NCBI GenBank assembly: GCA_963978545.1
Contig: OZ021724.1
Span: 29,811,933-29,875,932 of the forward strand
DNA length: 64,000 bases
Source of the DNA: Linyphia triangularis
Taxonomy: Eukaryota > Arthropoda > Arachnida > Araneae > Linyphiidae
Reading direction: 5' to 3'
The notes under the pieces were generated by a model. It saw nothing but the letters and a program-made list of their open reading frames with translations, ran no database searches and was not told the DNA's origin. Shown here piece by piece: positions 1-22,671 of the stretch. The stretch's first letter is position 1. Every line of letters starts with the position of its first letter. The translations under genes were made by a program, and so were the position numbers.

Positions 1-366
1 TAAGGTTTCCAGCCTACCTTTCCATACCTTCCGATCTTTGGCCAGGGATCTTGCTTCCTCTAGACCATTTAAGTGATTCTTTTTTAGGTCTGATTGCATT
101 TGACTTTGCCAAGTTGTCCTTGGCCTTCCTCTTTTCCTCTTGCCATCAGGAGCCCAAGAGAGAGAAACGTGTGTTAGATTCTCTTTTGGCATTCTTAATG
201 CATAACCCGTCCATCGCCACCTTCTCTCACCGATTTCTTCTTCGATTGAAGTAATGTCCGCCCTTTCTAAAATTGCTTCGCTAATAATTTTAACAGGCCA
301 AAAGATTTTAAGGATTCTTCTAATACAATTATTTTGAAAAATTTCAAGTTTAGCATTAACATACAT
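1..366 (-). pseudogene. LINE (non-LTR retrotransposon) reverse-transcriptase ORF, C-terminal part, running off the window
   Basis: The - strand is open from an ATG at 366 to base 1, about 122 codons with no stop. The protein has the look of the region downstream of the RT fingers/palm in LINE ORF2 proteins. It starts with an FQNNCIRRILKIFW-like block, continues with GERRWRWTGYALRMP, then GKRKRGRPRTTW, and ends in a basic helix ending KVWKGRLETL. These blocks are what I recall from RTE/CR1-type LINE C-termini; the clade is inference. Upstream of 366 there is no RT palm (no FADD), so this copy is 5'-truncated or its 5' part has decayed. Several + strand open frames here are antisense shadows. 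Confidence is high for LINE origin and moderate for clade. Confidence 0.75.
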
Positions 367-11470
<11,104 letters not shown>

Positions 11471-11679
11471 CGTCACCCTCTCGACACCGTGCTCAGGTCG
11501 TGCCTGTTGCGAGCCTCAAGACTCGCTTCGAACCACAAGAAGAAGCAACCCACAACTCAACCCCCATGGAAGAAATCCCGTCCCGTCCTGACGTCACGGT
11601 GTTGACCAATCAACTCCTTTTCTTCGACCCTTGTGATTTGACCACCGAGTGTTCGTCATCCTACTTCCTCTCATAAAAT

Positions 11680-12080
11680 ATCATAAAAATATCATTTAAC
11701 CTCTAAAAGAAAAAAATTTACCATCTTCAATTGCAAAAAAGAAAGGTATAATCTTTAACTGTAGAAAGGAATGTATGATCTTCAATTGCTATAAAAATGT
11801 GTCTTCTTTGAGTGGAAAACATTCACCTTTAATCCCAGTTCGAAAAAAATGTATCCTTCTCAACTGCGAACAGATTTATGTTACCTTCACCTGTAAAAAC
11901 GAAATTTATATTCAACTGCTAAAAAATTGTTCGATCTTCAATTTTAAAAGAAAATATATATATCATATATCATTGGATATTCAATTGCAAGAAAAAACGT
12001 ATGATCTTCATCGATGTAAAGAAAGAAATATGTCAACATCAATTGCTAAAAAAAAAAAAGTACCTTTTTTTTAATAGAAA
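11680..12080 (+). repeat. Degenerate short tandem-like repeats in the DYRK 3' UTR
   Basis: A unit of about 25-60 bases built around ATCTTCAATTGCNAAAAA recurs roughly ten times with much divergence (for example near 11725, 11778, 11936, 11980 and 12040). It looks like an old, decayed tandem repeat. The 99-codon open frame across it is a by-product. Confidence 0.5.
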
Positions 12081-12149
12081 GAGAAATTCTCATCCAAGTC
12101 TTGAATCTCATTGAGAAACAGTAATGTATCATCCTCAACTGCGATAAAC

Positions 12150-12155
12150 AATAAA
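12150..12155 (+). terminator. Candidate polyadenylation signal (AATAAA) of the DYRK gene
   Basis: An AATAAA hexamer about 680 bases after the DYRK stop, in the correct orientation. The sequence is AT-rich, so chance occurrence is likely and this is only a candidate. Confidence 0.3.
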
Positions 12156-15100
12156 GAAATCCATCTATAACTTCTAAACAAAATCCTCATACCAACTGCA
12201 AAATAAATAACTTTAGTAACTAGTAAAAGCCATTCACCTTTTACCATAATGAGGCAATCATTAAGGCCTATTCAAACAGCTGAAGGATGCCATTCAAAAG
12301 CAGAAACTTTCGTACGTATACACGTATATAGGGAAATGCAGAACTTTGTGGACATTCTAAGATAAAAAGTTGGAAAAGTAAACCGCTCTATATAAGCTCA
12401 TTACTGATGTCTGAATAGGTCTTAAAACTCCACAAGATTGTAGATGTTTCCAATACAAAAAAAATCGGTATTTTCTTAAATTGACCAAGTTTCTACAATG
12501 ATCACTTGACACTCAGAGGCAGTTTTGCCACCATTGAATGTTGAGTCAAAAAGTAATACCGTGAAGTTTATTTTATCACAGTCAATGGCCCAAAGATTCA
12601 AATGCTCCATCGAATGAAAAGAGTGTTTTTCTGTTGAAAGCATGAGGTTGTCATCTGTTATCAATTGCTAATATAATAATTTCCCCCAATTCCAAATATT
12701 ATAAATAGCCCAAATATAGCTAACTTAAATAGCTTCAAGGAACAAAGACCAAACGGAAAATATTCAATATTTTCATAAGGCAAGTAAAAGTTCTGATCTC
12801 TTTTCGAAGACGGCTGGAATAAGAAAAATTATAGTGAAATTTACCAGTTTAAAAGTAAAGTCATTAAATGTTCATTGTTCATAAATTATAGGTTTTCACG
12901 TAAAAACTTTTTTTTTTATGTTGTTTATTTTTTATAAAAGTGTCGTCAAGTTATTTTTGTTCAGATAACGATTTTTCGAAAAAAATTTATTTAAGAAATT
13001 GCTTTTAAATGAAAGAATGAGTTTCCGTGGAATTATATTTTTTAATTATTTTACGGAAGTTAATTAAAATCATAATATAAATTTAGCAAATAGCTTCCAT
13101 GTTAGTAAAAATACTAATTTTTCCAAAATCTTTTCAGAGTGCACAAAAGAACAAAAGGATCCTCCTTGAATCAAAATCAAAATATAAATAGGAAATATTT
13201 TCAAAACTTATTAGAAGAATGACGAATGAAACACAGCTTTATGCTATTGAAATTATTACCTTATGTTCCCAAAGGTTGGCTAGTATGCTCATTATTTTTA
13301 ATGTATCTTGTTGATTGTTGTTAAGAAAGTGCTATAACCATTATTTTAGAACATTGTACCAAAATTTTAAAACGGTTATTCTCCAGATGGCATGGTATCA
13401 GATATAATGGAGAAGTGCAATATTTTCGAATTATACAAATCCCTTTCGGTGGAATTATATCATAAACTCTATTTTTATTATTAAAATTAAAATCTAGTTA
13501 AGATCAAAAGACTGTTGTTTTCATAATGTAAGGTATTGATAGAAGTTTAGTCTTACAACCGATAAATTTCCAATGGGTTTCAAAAGCCACACTTTTTATC
13601 TGCTTGGAAAATCAACATAAGCACTATTTACTTCTTATTTGGACTCATTATTTTTATTTTCTTAGCGAATGAAAATAGAAAATAACAATAGTAAATTGAA
13701 ATGTAATTTTTAAGCAAATAACTTTTTTTATATCATCTTCAACTATCCCGATTGCTTTCTCTGCACACCAAAAACTATACTAGAAAAAAAATGTAAAATA
13801 TGCATTGTATTGTATGTGGTTTCAAAACAATTGCTAGTGTTCTGTTTGTGAAATTGAAACATTAAGTGTGCTCAACTCTGAAAGTGACCCCAACGTAACA
13901 TCCTGGAACGGAACATATATATTGTACTAAATGGATGCAAATGTAGATTGAACTCGTTGACAAGATCTTCGAATAGGCAATTAGATTTCTAATATCCTAT
14001 TTAAGGCAAGAACTGTGTACAAGTCTGAAGACTGCTTGAAAAGTAACTGAAGACTACTGGACTGACTTCTTTGGGCCTATCTACTTGTAAATATGTACAT
14101 TCTTCTAACTGTTGTGGACCAAAGGCAAGGTTGTCACAAAAGGGACACTACGGCGGTGCTGCACCATTCTATTGTTCCAAAGGTGAGCGCAACGGTGCTC
14201 TTTTATAAAGCGTGTGTATGCTACTCTTCTGCAAATCTTTCTCTCTTCTTTCCTTCGGATAGAATAGAGTAGAGGAAGACGTCCAAAGTAAACATTTTCA
14301 ATCACTTTTTTAGATATATGGCTCTTACGTTCCAATCTGGAGGCTTTGGTTAGAACTTAAGAGGGGTAAATTAAGTGCATCTAAATTAGATGATGCATTG
14401 ATAATAGAAGGCTGGTTTAAAAATAACTTCAGGTTTATCGAAACTAAAAATTTTATCAAATTCAACTATAAAAACTCATCCGATCCGACATAATTGGAAA
14501 TTTTGGTTCTCACATTAAAAAAAAAAAGACAATTTTAAATGGCAGAAGAGTTAATACTTTAATTTTGAAACGGATATAGAATCATCCTACTTCGTTTTCT
14601 ACTCTATGGAAGTTGTAATTGAAGAACCACTTCAAAAATGTTTTCCACTATCTAAGTGTTAATTTTCTGTTATTTTATTTAATTTAAAATATTTTAAGCA
14701 CGAGTAAAATATGCCTTGATAGTATTTTTTTTTTTTTTTTTTTTTTTCTTCTTCTTAAATAACAATCAAATATTGCAAAACTTTTAACGAATTACATTTA
14801 CATACTACAAAAATAGTAATTTAAATTTGAATCCTATTTTTAATTAATTGAAATAAGTATAAGAATCTGTTCTTCATTATATCTTAATATCCAGCTTTCT
14901 GACAAATCTATTTAAGTTTACTTTGGGGCACTAGCCAGGAATTCAATTCGCAAAATTTCCCATTCCAGTTTGCCATCTACCTAACTAACCTAAAATCCCT
15001 GTTTAAACATTAACATCTAAACCCAAACAAAAGATATTCTCAACTGATTGCCTAAGCATAGGGTTTACTGGTTTTATACCAAAGCCTCTAGAATAGGTTG

Positions 15101-16969
15101 TACAAGATTCCACCGGGTAAAAGCAATAACTGAAGCCAAGGAATAAAAAAAACAAAAAACATCTTGATCAAAACTTGTTAGAATGGGACACTACTGTCCA
15201 GTGGTATTTTTCTCTATTATGTACAGTAAAGCTCAGTTTTCTTGTAAATATAAATACTTTGTTGACATCTTTTTCTGGAAGAACTCTGTTCTTTGCCACC
15301 AAAGGGTTCTCTTTTTATTTGAGGAAAAGTATAATTTGGTCAAAATCTCGTTCACTGAAGTCTCCCACGGATAACGAAGTTAAGAAAACTATAAATGACA
15401 TGTTCCTTCTTTCGTTACTTAGAAATAACATATTTCATGTACATTCTTTCATTTCAGACCCAACTCAATCTTTTCACAAAATCATAGTTTCTACAACAAC
15501 ACTCTTTATGTAATTTCATTTGTTTCATAAAACAGAAATTCTTCGTATTAATTTTCGAACAATAGCATCCTTTGTATTCATTAGTATTATATTTCATAAA
15601 AATAACATTTTTCGTAATCCATTTTGAAATTTCATAACAAAGGCATTTATTATGTCATTTTTTAATATTAGAACACTTATCATTCTTCATGCTCATTCTT
15701 TCATTTCAAACCAATATGATTCTAATCCTAATTCTTACGTACTTTTACTTCACAACAACATTATTCGTATCCACCCTTTCCTTTTATAACAATAACATAC
15801 ATTCTCAAACACTCTCTTTCATTTCAGAACAACAACATTCTACCCGCTAACGTTTTTCTCCCAGAACAATAACATTCTTCACAATAATTTTTTCATTTAA
15901 GAATTTTTTTTCTAACAATAGTTCAATGGGCAGTTTTTATAACTTCTAAGAAATTTTACCATCACAACAAAACATCCCACATCTTTTAAAATCAAAGGAA
16001 ATTCTATAAAGAATTCACAATAAATGATTTTTATCTCCACAATAAGAGGTATGTTTCCAAACATTTCTCTTATTGTAAATGTATTAAGCTATACATATAC
16101 ATTAGGAATTTCAAAATTTGACTCAAGTCTGCATTTTTGTTTTTTTGTTTTAAAATATTCCCAAATTCATTGCCTTTAAAATAATACTATTTTCTTTCTG
16201 AGACTCAATTTACTTTTTAAATTACAGTGGGTTTTGTGAACCTGTTTTGTATCACGTTCATTAGTTCATTAAACTTTAAACGCGTTTTCTGAAGAATGAC
16301 ATTTTGGTGTTATATGACTTAACGCCAACGGTCATAACTTCATAATAAATTGTCCGATTTACAAAATTCTAATTTTGTTCTGAGGACACAAGTTGTAAAT
16401 GTGTTTTCTATGGAGAATCTAGCATATATTGTTATAAACCCATTTTTTATGAATATTTTAATCTTAATTTTTGTTAAAAACTATGTACTTTATTAATCTT
16501 TTTGTTTAAAAATTTATAATTAAATATTGCAGCCAAACTCAAAATTCTCCATAGGAACATGCGTCAATATAGTATCTTTTATTTGCAGTAAAAATCATAC
16601 CTCTAAGATAATTACAAGTTTATTTATGTATGTTTATTTAAGTTTATGTAAGTTTATTTATCTTAATAATGAATTCTTCTAATAATGTCTTAATTAGTCA
16701 CTTTAATTGCAATTAGCTGATTAAAAAATTGACGTGAAAAAAAGTTTATATACATAAATGCATCATTTTTAATTCTGATATACTGCCAAAAAGTTTGAAA
16801 TTACTACGTAAAAATTAAAGAAAATCGTCTCAATTGTATATGTATACATTAACGTAAAAAAAAAAAATAGTAGCTATTATACCAATTTATAAACCTTCTA
16901 TTCTTTATCTGTATTTTTCTTTATTACTTGTATTGCACTAATATCCGTGGAAGACTTTGAGTGTTTGAA
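12156..16969. other. Intergenic AT-rich DNA, no gene recognised
   Basis: Only short open frames are present (for example 14105-14335 - and 15175-15513 +), none with a recognisable motif or splice context. A degenerate repeat tract lies at about 15380-15900 and a poly-T run at 14726. Confidence 0.5.
15380..15900. repeat. Degenerate repeat tract (~45-60-base unit)
   Basis: Variants of CATTTCATAACAATAACATTCTTCGTA recur about nine times from 15420 to 15900, with drifting spacing. It resembles an eroded minisatellite and accounts for the local open frames. Confidence 0.5.
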
Positions 16970-17128
16970 ATGGTTGACGAGTGTGAACAGCGGACACTGG
17001 GCCAAACCCTCAGATTCAGCAATAACGTCGTCCGCGTATCCGTCTACGATTTAAGACGAAACAATGGCAGAGAACAATCTTCCGATATAATCCCATCTCG
17101 CACTATCACTTCCTCTCTCCGTCTCTGA
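16970..17128 (+). other. 52-codon open frame in a GC-richer island, function unknown
   Basis: From ATG at 16970 to TGA at 17126 the frame reads MVDECEQRTLGQTLRFSNNV, then VRVSVYDLRRNNGREQ and a Ser/Arg-rich end. Base composition is clearly richer in G+C than the flanks over about 16950-17160. No domain is recognised. It could be a lone exon, a gene relic or 5' sequence of something lost; it directly abuts a G-run and a repeat fragment at 17165-17180. Confidence 0.25.
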
Positions 17129-17176
17129 TAGCAAGCATCCTCTCGACTTGAATAAAAACTAAAAGGGGGGGGGGGG

Positions 17177-17815
17177 AGAGAACATCGCACAACTTTCAAT
17201 TACACTTAATACTGGTCACTGCATTTACATTTGGAATGGATTGGTGTAATTTATCGTTTTCGTTTTAAAATTTTCATTATTTAAAAAAATTGTCGATATT
17301 TCTGGCGATAGTTCTTACATTTGTGGCAGAAAGAAAAAAAAGGGGGAAAAAAACCACCGTCGTCTCTTTGGCAAACTATTTTTAGTTAAACATTACATTA
17401 TCCTTTCTTATAAATTCAACAGAGAAGAAACGATCGTTGATAATTGATGCTCAAGGGAAGAGAACGCTGTATTAACGACATTCTTTTTCACCTTTTGTAC
17501 GCCTTTATCGCATTTCTACGGAAATTTTGAGGAAAAGGATGTTTAGAGCACCTTAAAACCATTACCATAGTTAGAGCCGTTTTTTGCTGAAAAAACGTAT
17601 ATTTTTCAATGGCAGTTATCTAATGCGCAAGCGCAATTTTGACTAAAAGTTTAAAGCTAGGTCCTATGGCCACCATTAACCTGCACACAAAATATAAACA
17701 TCATTTTTTAAACTCAGCATTTTCCAAACCGTGGAGAAATGCAAAGACATTGAAATTTCTTTTTGACCGAATCCAATGCTTTCATTACTCAATGTTAACA
17801 TATGGGTAATTGAAA
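17177..17815 (+). mobile_element. One-ended fragment of the long-inverted-repeat family
   Basis: Starts AACATCGCACAACTTTCAATTACAC and keeps the family order: GGTCACTGCATTT, GGCGATA, GATCGTTGAT, GGTCCTATGGCCACCATTAACCTGCA. It then fades near 17815. There is no matching right end, so the copy is truncated. Confidence 0.65.
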
Positions 17816-17934
17816 GTAATAAATTCTCAAATCATTTTACAAATGTATGTATAGTTATGGTATACATTGTATTTAATTGAGAGAATCATCTGGAATGGTA
17901 ATTATTTAGAATTCTACAGATGTTTCAAAATAAA

Positions 17935-17939
<5 letters not shown>

Positions 17940-17977
<38 letters not shown>
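17940..17977 (+). repeat. Poly-A run of 38 bases
   Basis: Uninterrupted A38. Similar long A or T runs occur at 19110-19136 (T) and 19989-20013 (A). Their origin is unclear: they could be retroposed tails or simple slippage. Confidence 0.9.
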
Positions 17978-17982
<5 letters not shown>

Positions 17983-19216
17983 GTAATACTCAATATCAAT
18001 GTAATATATTTTTAGATATTTATTTGCAAACTGAAAATTTATATTATAGTTTTCGCAGTTTATTTTAAATTGTAAAAAGTATGCGTACCAGTTTTAAAAA
18101 AAGTTCTATCATTGCACTACAGTTAAAGCATACGATTAAAAAATATATGTTTGGGCTACAAATATTTACTTTTCTGATTAGGAGCTAACTCTTATCAAAA
18201 AATCTTTATTGCTTGATTAGAAAAAAAAACTCCGTACTATTCTTATCATCACTTCTATCTTAGTCGATTAGTCACTGCTGAAGAACATCAGATATCATAT
18301 TTTCTTTGTTAAGCAAATTTAAAAAAAAAAAAAAATTGGTAAAATTAACTTTAGTGACTGGAATTCAAAATTTTTGAGCTCATAACTTTTAAATTCCAAA
18401 TACCGAAACTACTTGATAAAAATTTATTTTAAAATAATACCTTGATAGGAACAGAACATGTCTTGATACTTTTCCATTCAATCCCACAATTGGAGATTGA
18501 ATGCTTGAGAGTCAGAGATCGGGGAGAGTAGATAACTTCCTCAAGCACCTTCCCTTTTCACTTCCGTTCTGAACAAATTCACGTTGGCGATTGTTATCGG
18601 GATCGGCTGACTTGCCATGAAAGACAAAAGTCTGATGCCAATAAGGAAAAGGGAAAAGTGCGTGTGTGCCAAACGATTTTGCTTCAGTCGATCCCGAGTG
18701 TTATAATCTTTACATTGTCGTTCCATAGTGTTTATTCTTGTTACTTTGATGTAGATTTTATTTTTAGAACGTGTCTTTCATTTGTGTGTGAAGACTGTAT
18801 TCTAGAGGTTAAAAAATAAACATTCATTTTCCTTGTTTCTGGTTGTTTCTCTATTCTATGATATAAAAACATCCATTAACATTTTCATTAAGTGGAACTC
18901 TTCACTGTACTCGCTATGTTACAATCTTCTAGCTCAATTCATTCAGAAACTACTTTGTATAAAACCCTTGAAATTTATCGAGATGGCACGAAAATTATTA
19001 TTTAATTAAATGACATAAATTATAAACTAAAAATAAAATTTAATATATTTTATTTTATATTTGAAATCCTTACGTCAATGTATGTACAGAAGGTCCGCCT
19101 GCAATAGTCTTTTTTTTTTTTTTTTTTTTTTTTTTTGCTTTTTTTTATTCTCATAAATAATAGATGCTATTTTTTGAGTTTTTAATTTTATTTAATTTCA
19201 TTAAGTGATCATTTTG

Positions 19217-19850
19217 GGCCGCGTAGCCCAGTCGGGAGAGTATCGTTCTCCCAACTAGAAGGTTGCGAGCCTTGAGGTTGCGAGTTCAGGCCTGGGTTGG
19301 TTGGTTGTATTCAGATTATCTGGCGCCGTCTGCAACACGAGGGCTATAATGCGCCGAAACTTTCGTCATTAGACAAGCCAACATACATTTACAAACACCC
19401 ATGCCAACACGGGACTCGAACCCGCAACCTCGCGGTCTAGAAGCTAGCACGCTAACCACTATACCGTTTGGTCGGCGTTCAGGCCTGGGACCGACTTAAG
19501 ACCGCCGTGTTCGCTAATGGTGACTGGAGCACGTTAAATCAGTCATGGTCGCAAAGTCCTCCAAGTTCCCATACAAATCAATACCTCTGGGGGTGGCAAA
19601 GCTCTAAATTAAGAAGTTCCACTTACGGTCGGTAGAGCTGCCATCTATAGGGTAGTTACTGAAAGAGGTAGAAATGAACTCTTCGGTGGCTATAGGTAGA
19701 CTTGCGCACTCCCTCTCGCGAGTGTGCGCTTACATTCTGTGCAATACTGCCCACTACCGATCTGTACGGGATATGGGGTTGGTACAAAATGCTCGAGCAG
19801 AGGTGCCTTAGTCCCCATAGTCCTTGATAAGAAGAAGTTATAATTTTTGT
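19217..19850 (+). mobile_element. SINE family 4: tRNA-headed element, split by a younger SINE
   Basis: The head GGGCCGCGTAGCCCAGTCGG-GAGAG matches a pol III A box of the TAGCTCAGTCGGTAGAG type. GGTTGCGAGTTCAGGCC is a weak B box, and GGTTGCGAG is duplicated around CCTTGA. A body of about 360 bases follows and ends near GATAAGAAGAAG. A younger SINE (19297-19476) splits it exactly after CCTGGG. It is probably a decayed SINE rather than a tRNA gene. Confidence 0.65.
19297..19476 (-). mobile_element. SINE family 1 copy, nested in SINE family 4
   Basis: Read on the - strand it begins GCCGACCAAACGGTATAGTG, with an A box (TAGTGGTTAGCG) and a B box (GGTTCGAGTCC). It has a ~100-base body and ends in a CCAACCAA tail. 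The 13-base target duplication GTTCAGGCCTGGG flanks it at 19284-19296 and 19477-19489. The acceptor-stem halves GCCGAC and GTTGGC still pair, so the head is a tRNA relic. Confidence 0.92.
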
Positions 19851-22497
19851 ACCTACTCACCAAATTTCAAGGTTTTATACAAAGCAGTTTCTAGATGAAC
19901 TGGGATAGAAATTATAACATAACGAGTATAGGGTATGATCCTTACTAGGAGTTCTCTAACCATTCTTCGTTTGTATAATTATTCATTTAAAAAAAAAAAA
20001 AAAAAAAAAAAAAGGCAGTAAAGGTCATTTATTGGGATTTTCCCTTATTGAGGAAACTTAGAATTAACTCGTTATTAAAGTAGAACCAACTTATATCGTA
20101 AAGCTGTACGACCTTTGTAAATAGACCAACCAAATTTTTTATTCATGTCCCTTATGAAACTATTTCTATTAGATAATTTTATGTTTTTACTGCAAAAGAA
20201 ATTTTTTTTCAATATGAATCATCATTTGATAATCATGCTAGAATTTTTGGAAACTAATTTTAACATTGTGTAGTATCTATTTTCCTTATTAATAATCACT
20301 TGGTAGATTTTCACAGGAAATTTTTTTGTTTACAGTTTTAATGCTTCAATTTAATTTTATAATTCATTGTGTTCATTGCATCTTCTTTTAAGTCTTATAA
20401 AGTAATTAAGGGACTGAGAAGCAAAGGAGACTACTAAACTTTTCTTAACTTTTGAGAAAAGGCTTTAAAGTCTCTTATTTATATAAAATTCTATGAACAA
20501 TTTTTGTTGTTCAAATACTAACCTCTGGAATGAAAATATCGCTAGCTGTTTTTACATATGCCTATTATAAATTATTAATTACTTATCTCCTCCATTCATT
20601 TAAAAAAAATCACTTTTAACCAATTTGCTTCTCATGTTCTCAATTCTTCATTAAACATTTCCTTTGCGTACCTAATAGATATTTTTTATATTGATTTCTT
20701 TTAGTCACTAGCATCATTTTTATTGTTAGTATCCTTAACTTTGTTCAATTTTCACCATTTTAATCTACTTAGATTCATTGATTATTTATAAGAATAGAAG
20801 CTTACTTTAAATCGCCATCATGGTGGAGTAATGACGCAATTGCAAAGAGTGTAATTTTCAGGAAACCCCTTAAACCTAACTGATTTCAGGGTTCAAATTT
20901 ACTGTAAGATGCCTCTGTGACTTTTTGAAAGATGGCGATTCGGGCCGAATGTAGCAACCCTAGTGACCGTAAGGATTAGGCAACACGACGTTTTGATGCC
21001 ATTTTGGATTTGGCGACACAGCTTTTTGACGTCATTTAAAACTTGGTGACTTTTTTTAAAAGTCTCCAAGATACACGTTATTGTAAATCATAACCAATTT
21101 CAGTACAAGCTTAGTAACATCTGTCATCTAGAAACTAGCATTTATTCTTACAATAAGTGTTACAGTTCCACATTTGTTCTCCTCGATGCACTTAGTGTTC
21201 CTTGTAGTTGTTCCACCATAACAGTGATATTAATTCTATTCTAACTTCTACTTAATCAATTTGTGGCCAGGTATTATAAATTTACTCTCAGGAAAAAACG
21301 CCGTATTAGATAATAACTTACTTCGGCCGTTTTTTCTTGCTAGTTTTACTTGCGGAGCACCGGTTTGTTTTGAATACCGCGGGAACCGCCCATCACAGCA
21401 ATTGCTTCACTTCACTGTAACGAATCAGTAAGTTTGGTTTACTTGAATCAATCTAGAGAAGTTTATTTTTAATAACAATAATAATTGTTAGTGTTTTTGA
21501 AGTACAAGTTCAAAACTATTACGAATTTAATTTTAAATCTTGTTTCTATAATTTTCGGAGATATTCTGAATTTACTTGCCCTTGAAGTACTTGGTTAATA
21601 TGGTGTGATTTATGCAAATCTGTTACAGGTCATGTGACCACCTTTTAGTAACTATATAAGCAGCTTTATTGTATATATGCATTAATGTATTTCCATTAGT
21701 AGTTCTCTTTTACTAAGTCTTTTCTAGAGTTTTCCGTATTTAGTGAGGTGTACATTGGATCTGGTTGGATCTCGCTAGTCTAAACCGGTTCAAGCCAGTA
21801 TCCGCCGAGTCTTTTGCGCTTGTCACTTTTCCAATCAATAAAATCCCAAGATATCTGTTCGGCTTTGTTTTTTGATTTTCCTCTTGCCACGAATCACCCC
21901 GCTATGCCCTCCTCGTTTATGGAAATAAATTATTATTTACTCAATCACGACTTGCTTCTCAAGATGGTCTACACCTCTGCACCGTTTTATTCATATACCT
22001 CGAGGGAGGATGAAATACTTTTATTATTTCTCCTGATTCAAGTGCATCCCATGCTGTTCGAACGATGTTCGTTCATCAGTTTTTTAAACTTTATACTTAT
22101 AAAGATAAAAAGTTACTTTTATTGATGCATAACTAAAATTTATTATCAGTTTTTAATTCTACAATCACCGATTTGCATTATGAGTTATGTAAGCAAATAG
22201 TCCGAAATTCCATTGAAATTTTAGAAGCTCTGCAAGTTGTGAAAAGACTATTAGTCTTTGCAATCGTATTACACCGAAATTCAACGTTTATCAAATCCCC
22301 TAATTAACCATTAAACCATAGAGAGAAACTGATTAGGGAGATGAGATGGCCAGTTCCCCACTTTCCCATTTTTAAAATGCTTGCACTTTAACTGCAATAT
22401 AGTCTTAAATTTGCAGCTTGCTACCTCACTTTTGGGTTTGTTTGTTGTTTTGTGGAGCAAAGGCAACACAAGGACTAAGTGGCGACAAACAAATAAT
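19851..22497. other. Intergenic AT-rich DNA, no gene recognised
   Basis: Contains a TATATAAGCAG box near 21653 followed by somewhat GC-richer sequence to 21830. This may be an old LTR or promoter relic, but no partner LTR or RNA evidence is visible. Open frames such as 21814-22125 carry no recognisable motif. Confidence 0.4.
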
Positions 22498-22510
22498 AAA
22501 AGAAATTAAG

Positions 22511-22594
22511 GTTGGTTGGTTGGTTGGTTCGATTTTCTGGCGCAAGGGCTTCACGTGGGCCATACTGCGCCGAACAAATTTATCTAAATCAACC
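22511..22594 (-). mobile_element. 5'-truncated, diverged SINE tail with target duplication
   Basis: An 84-base insert with GGTTGGTTGG..., a CTGGCGC block and ACTGCGCCGAA, matching the layout of the SINE family 1 body. It is flanked by the 13-base duplication AAAAGAAATTAAG (22498-22510, 22595-22607). It lacks the tRNA head, as expected of a truncated reverse-transcription product. Confidence 0.75.
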
Positions 22595-22671
22595 AAAAGA
22601 AATTAAGATACCTCATTTTTGGGGAATTTTATGTACCCAAACACCGCCACTGGACTCTATGTATAAAATTT

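Noticed and set aside
51..254. + strand open frame at the left edge
   Set aside because: Antisense shadow of the LINE C-terminal frame read on the - strand.
14105..14335. 76-codon - strand open frame
   Set aside because: No motif, no conservation evidence, ordinary length for chance in this DNA.
19217..19300. tRNA-like sequence as a functional tRNA gene
   Set aside because: The stems are poor, a GGTTGCGAG duplication breaks the T-arm and the sequence continues as a SINE body.
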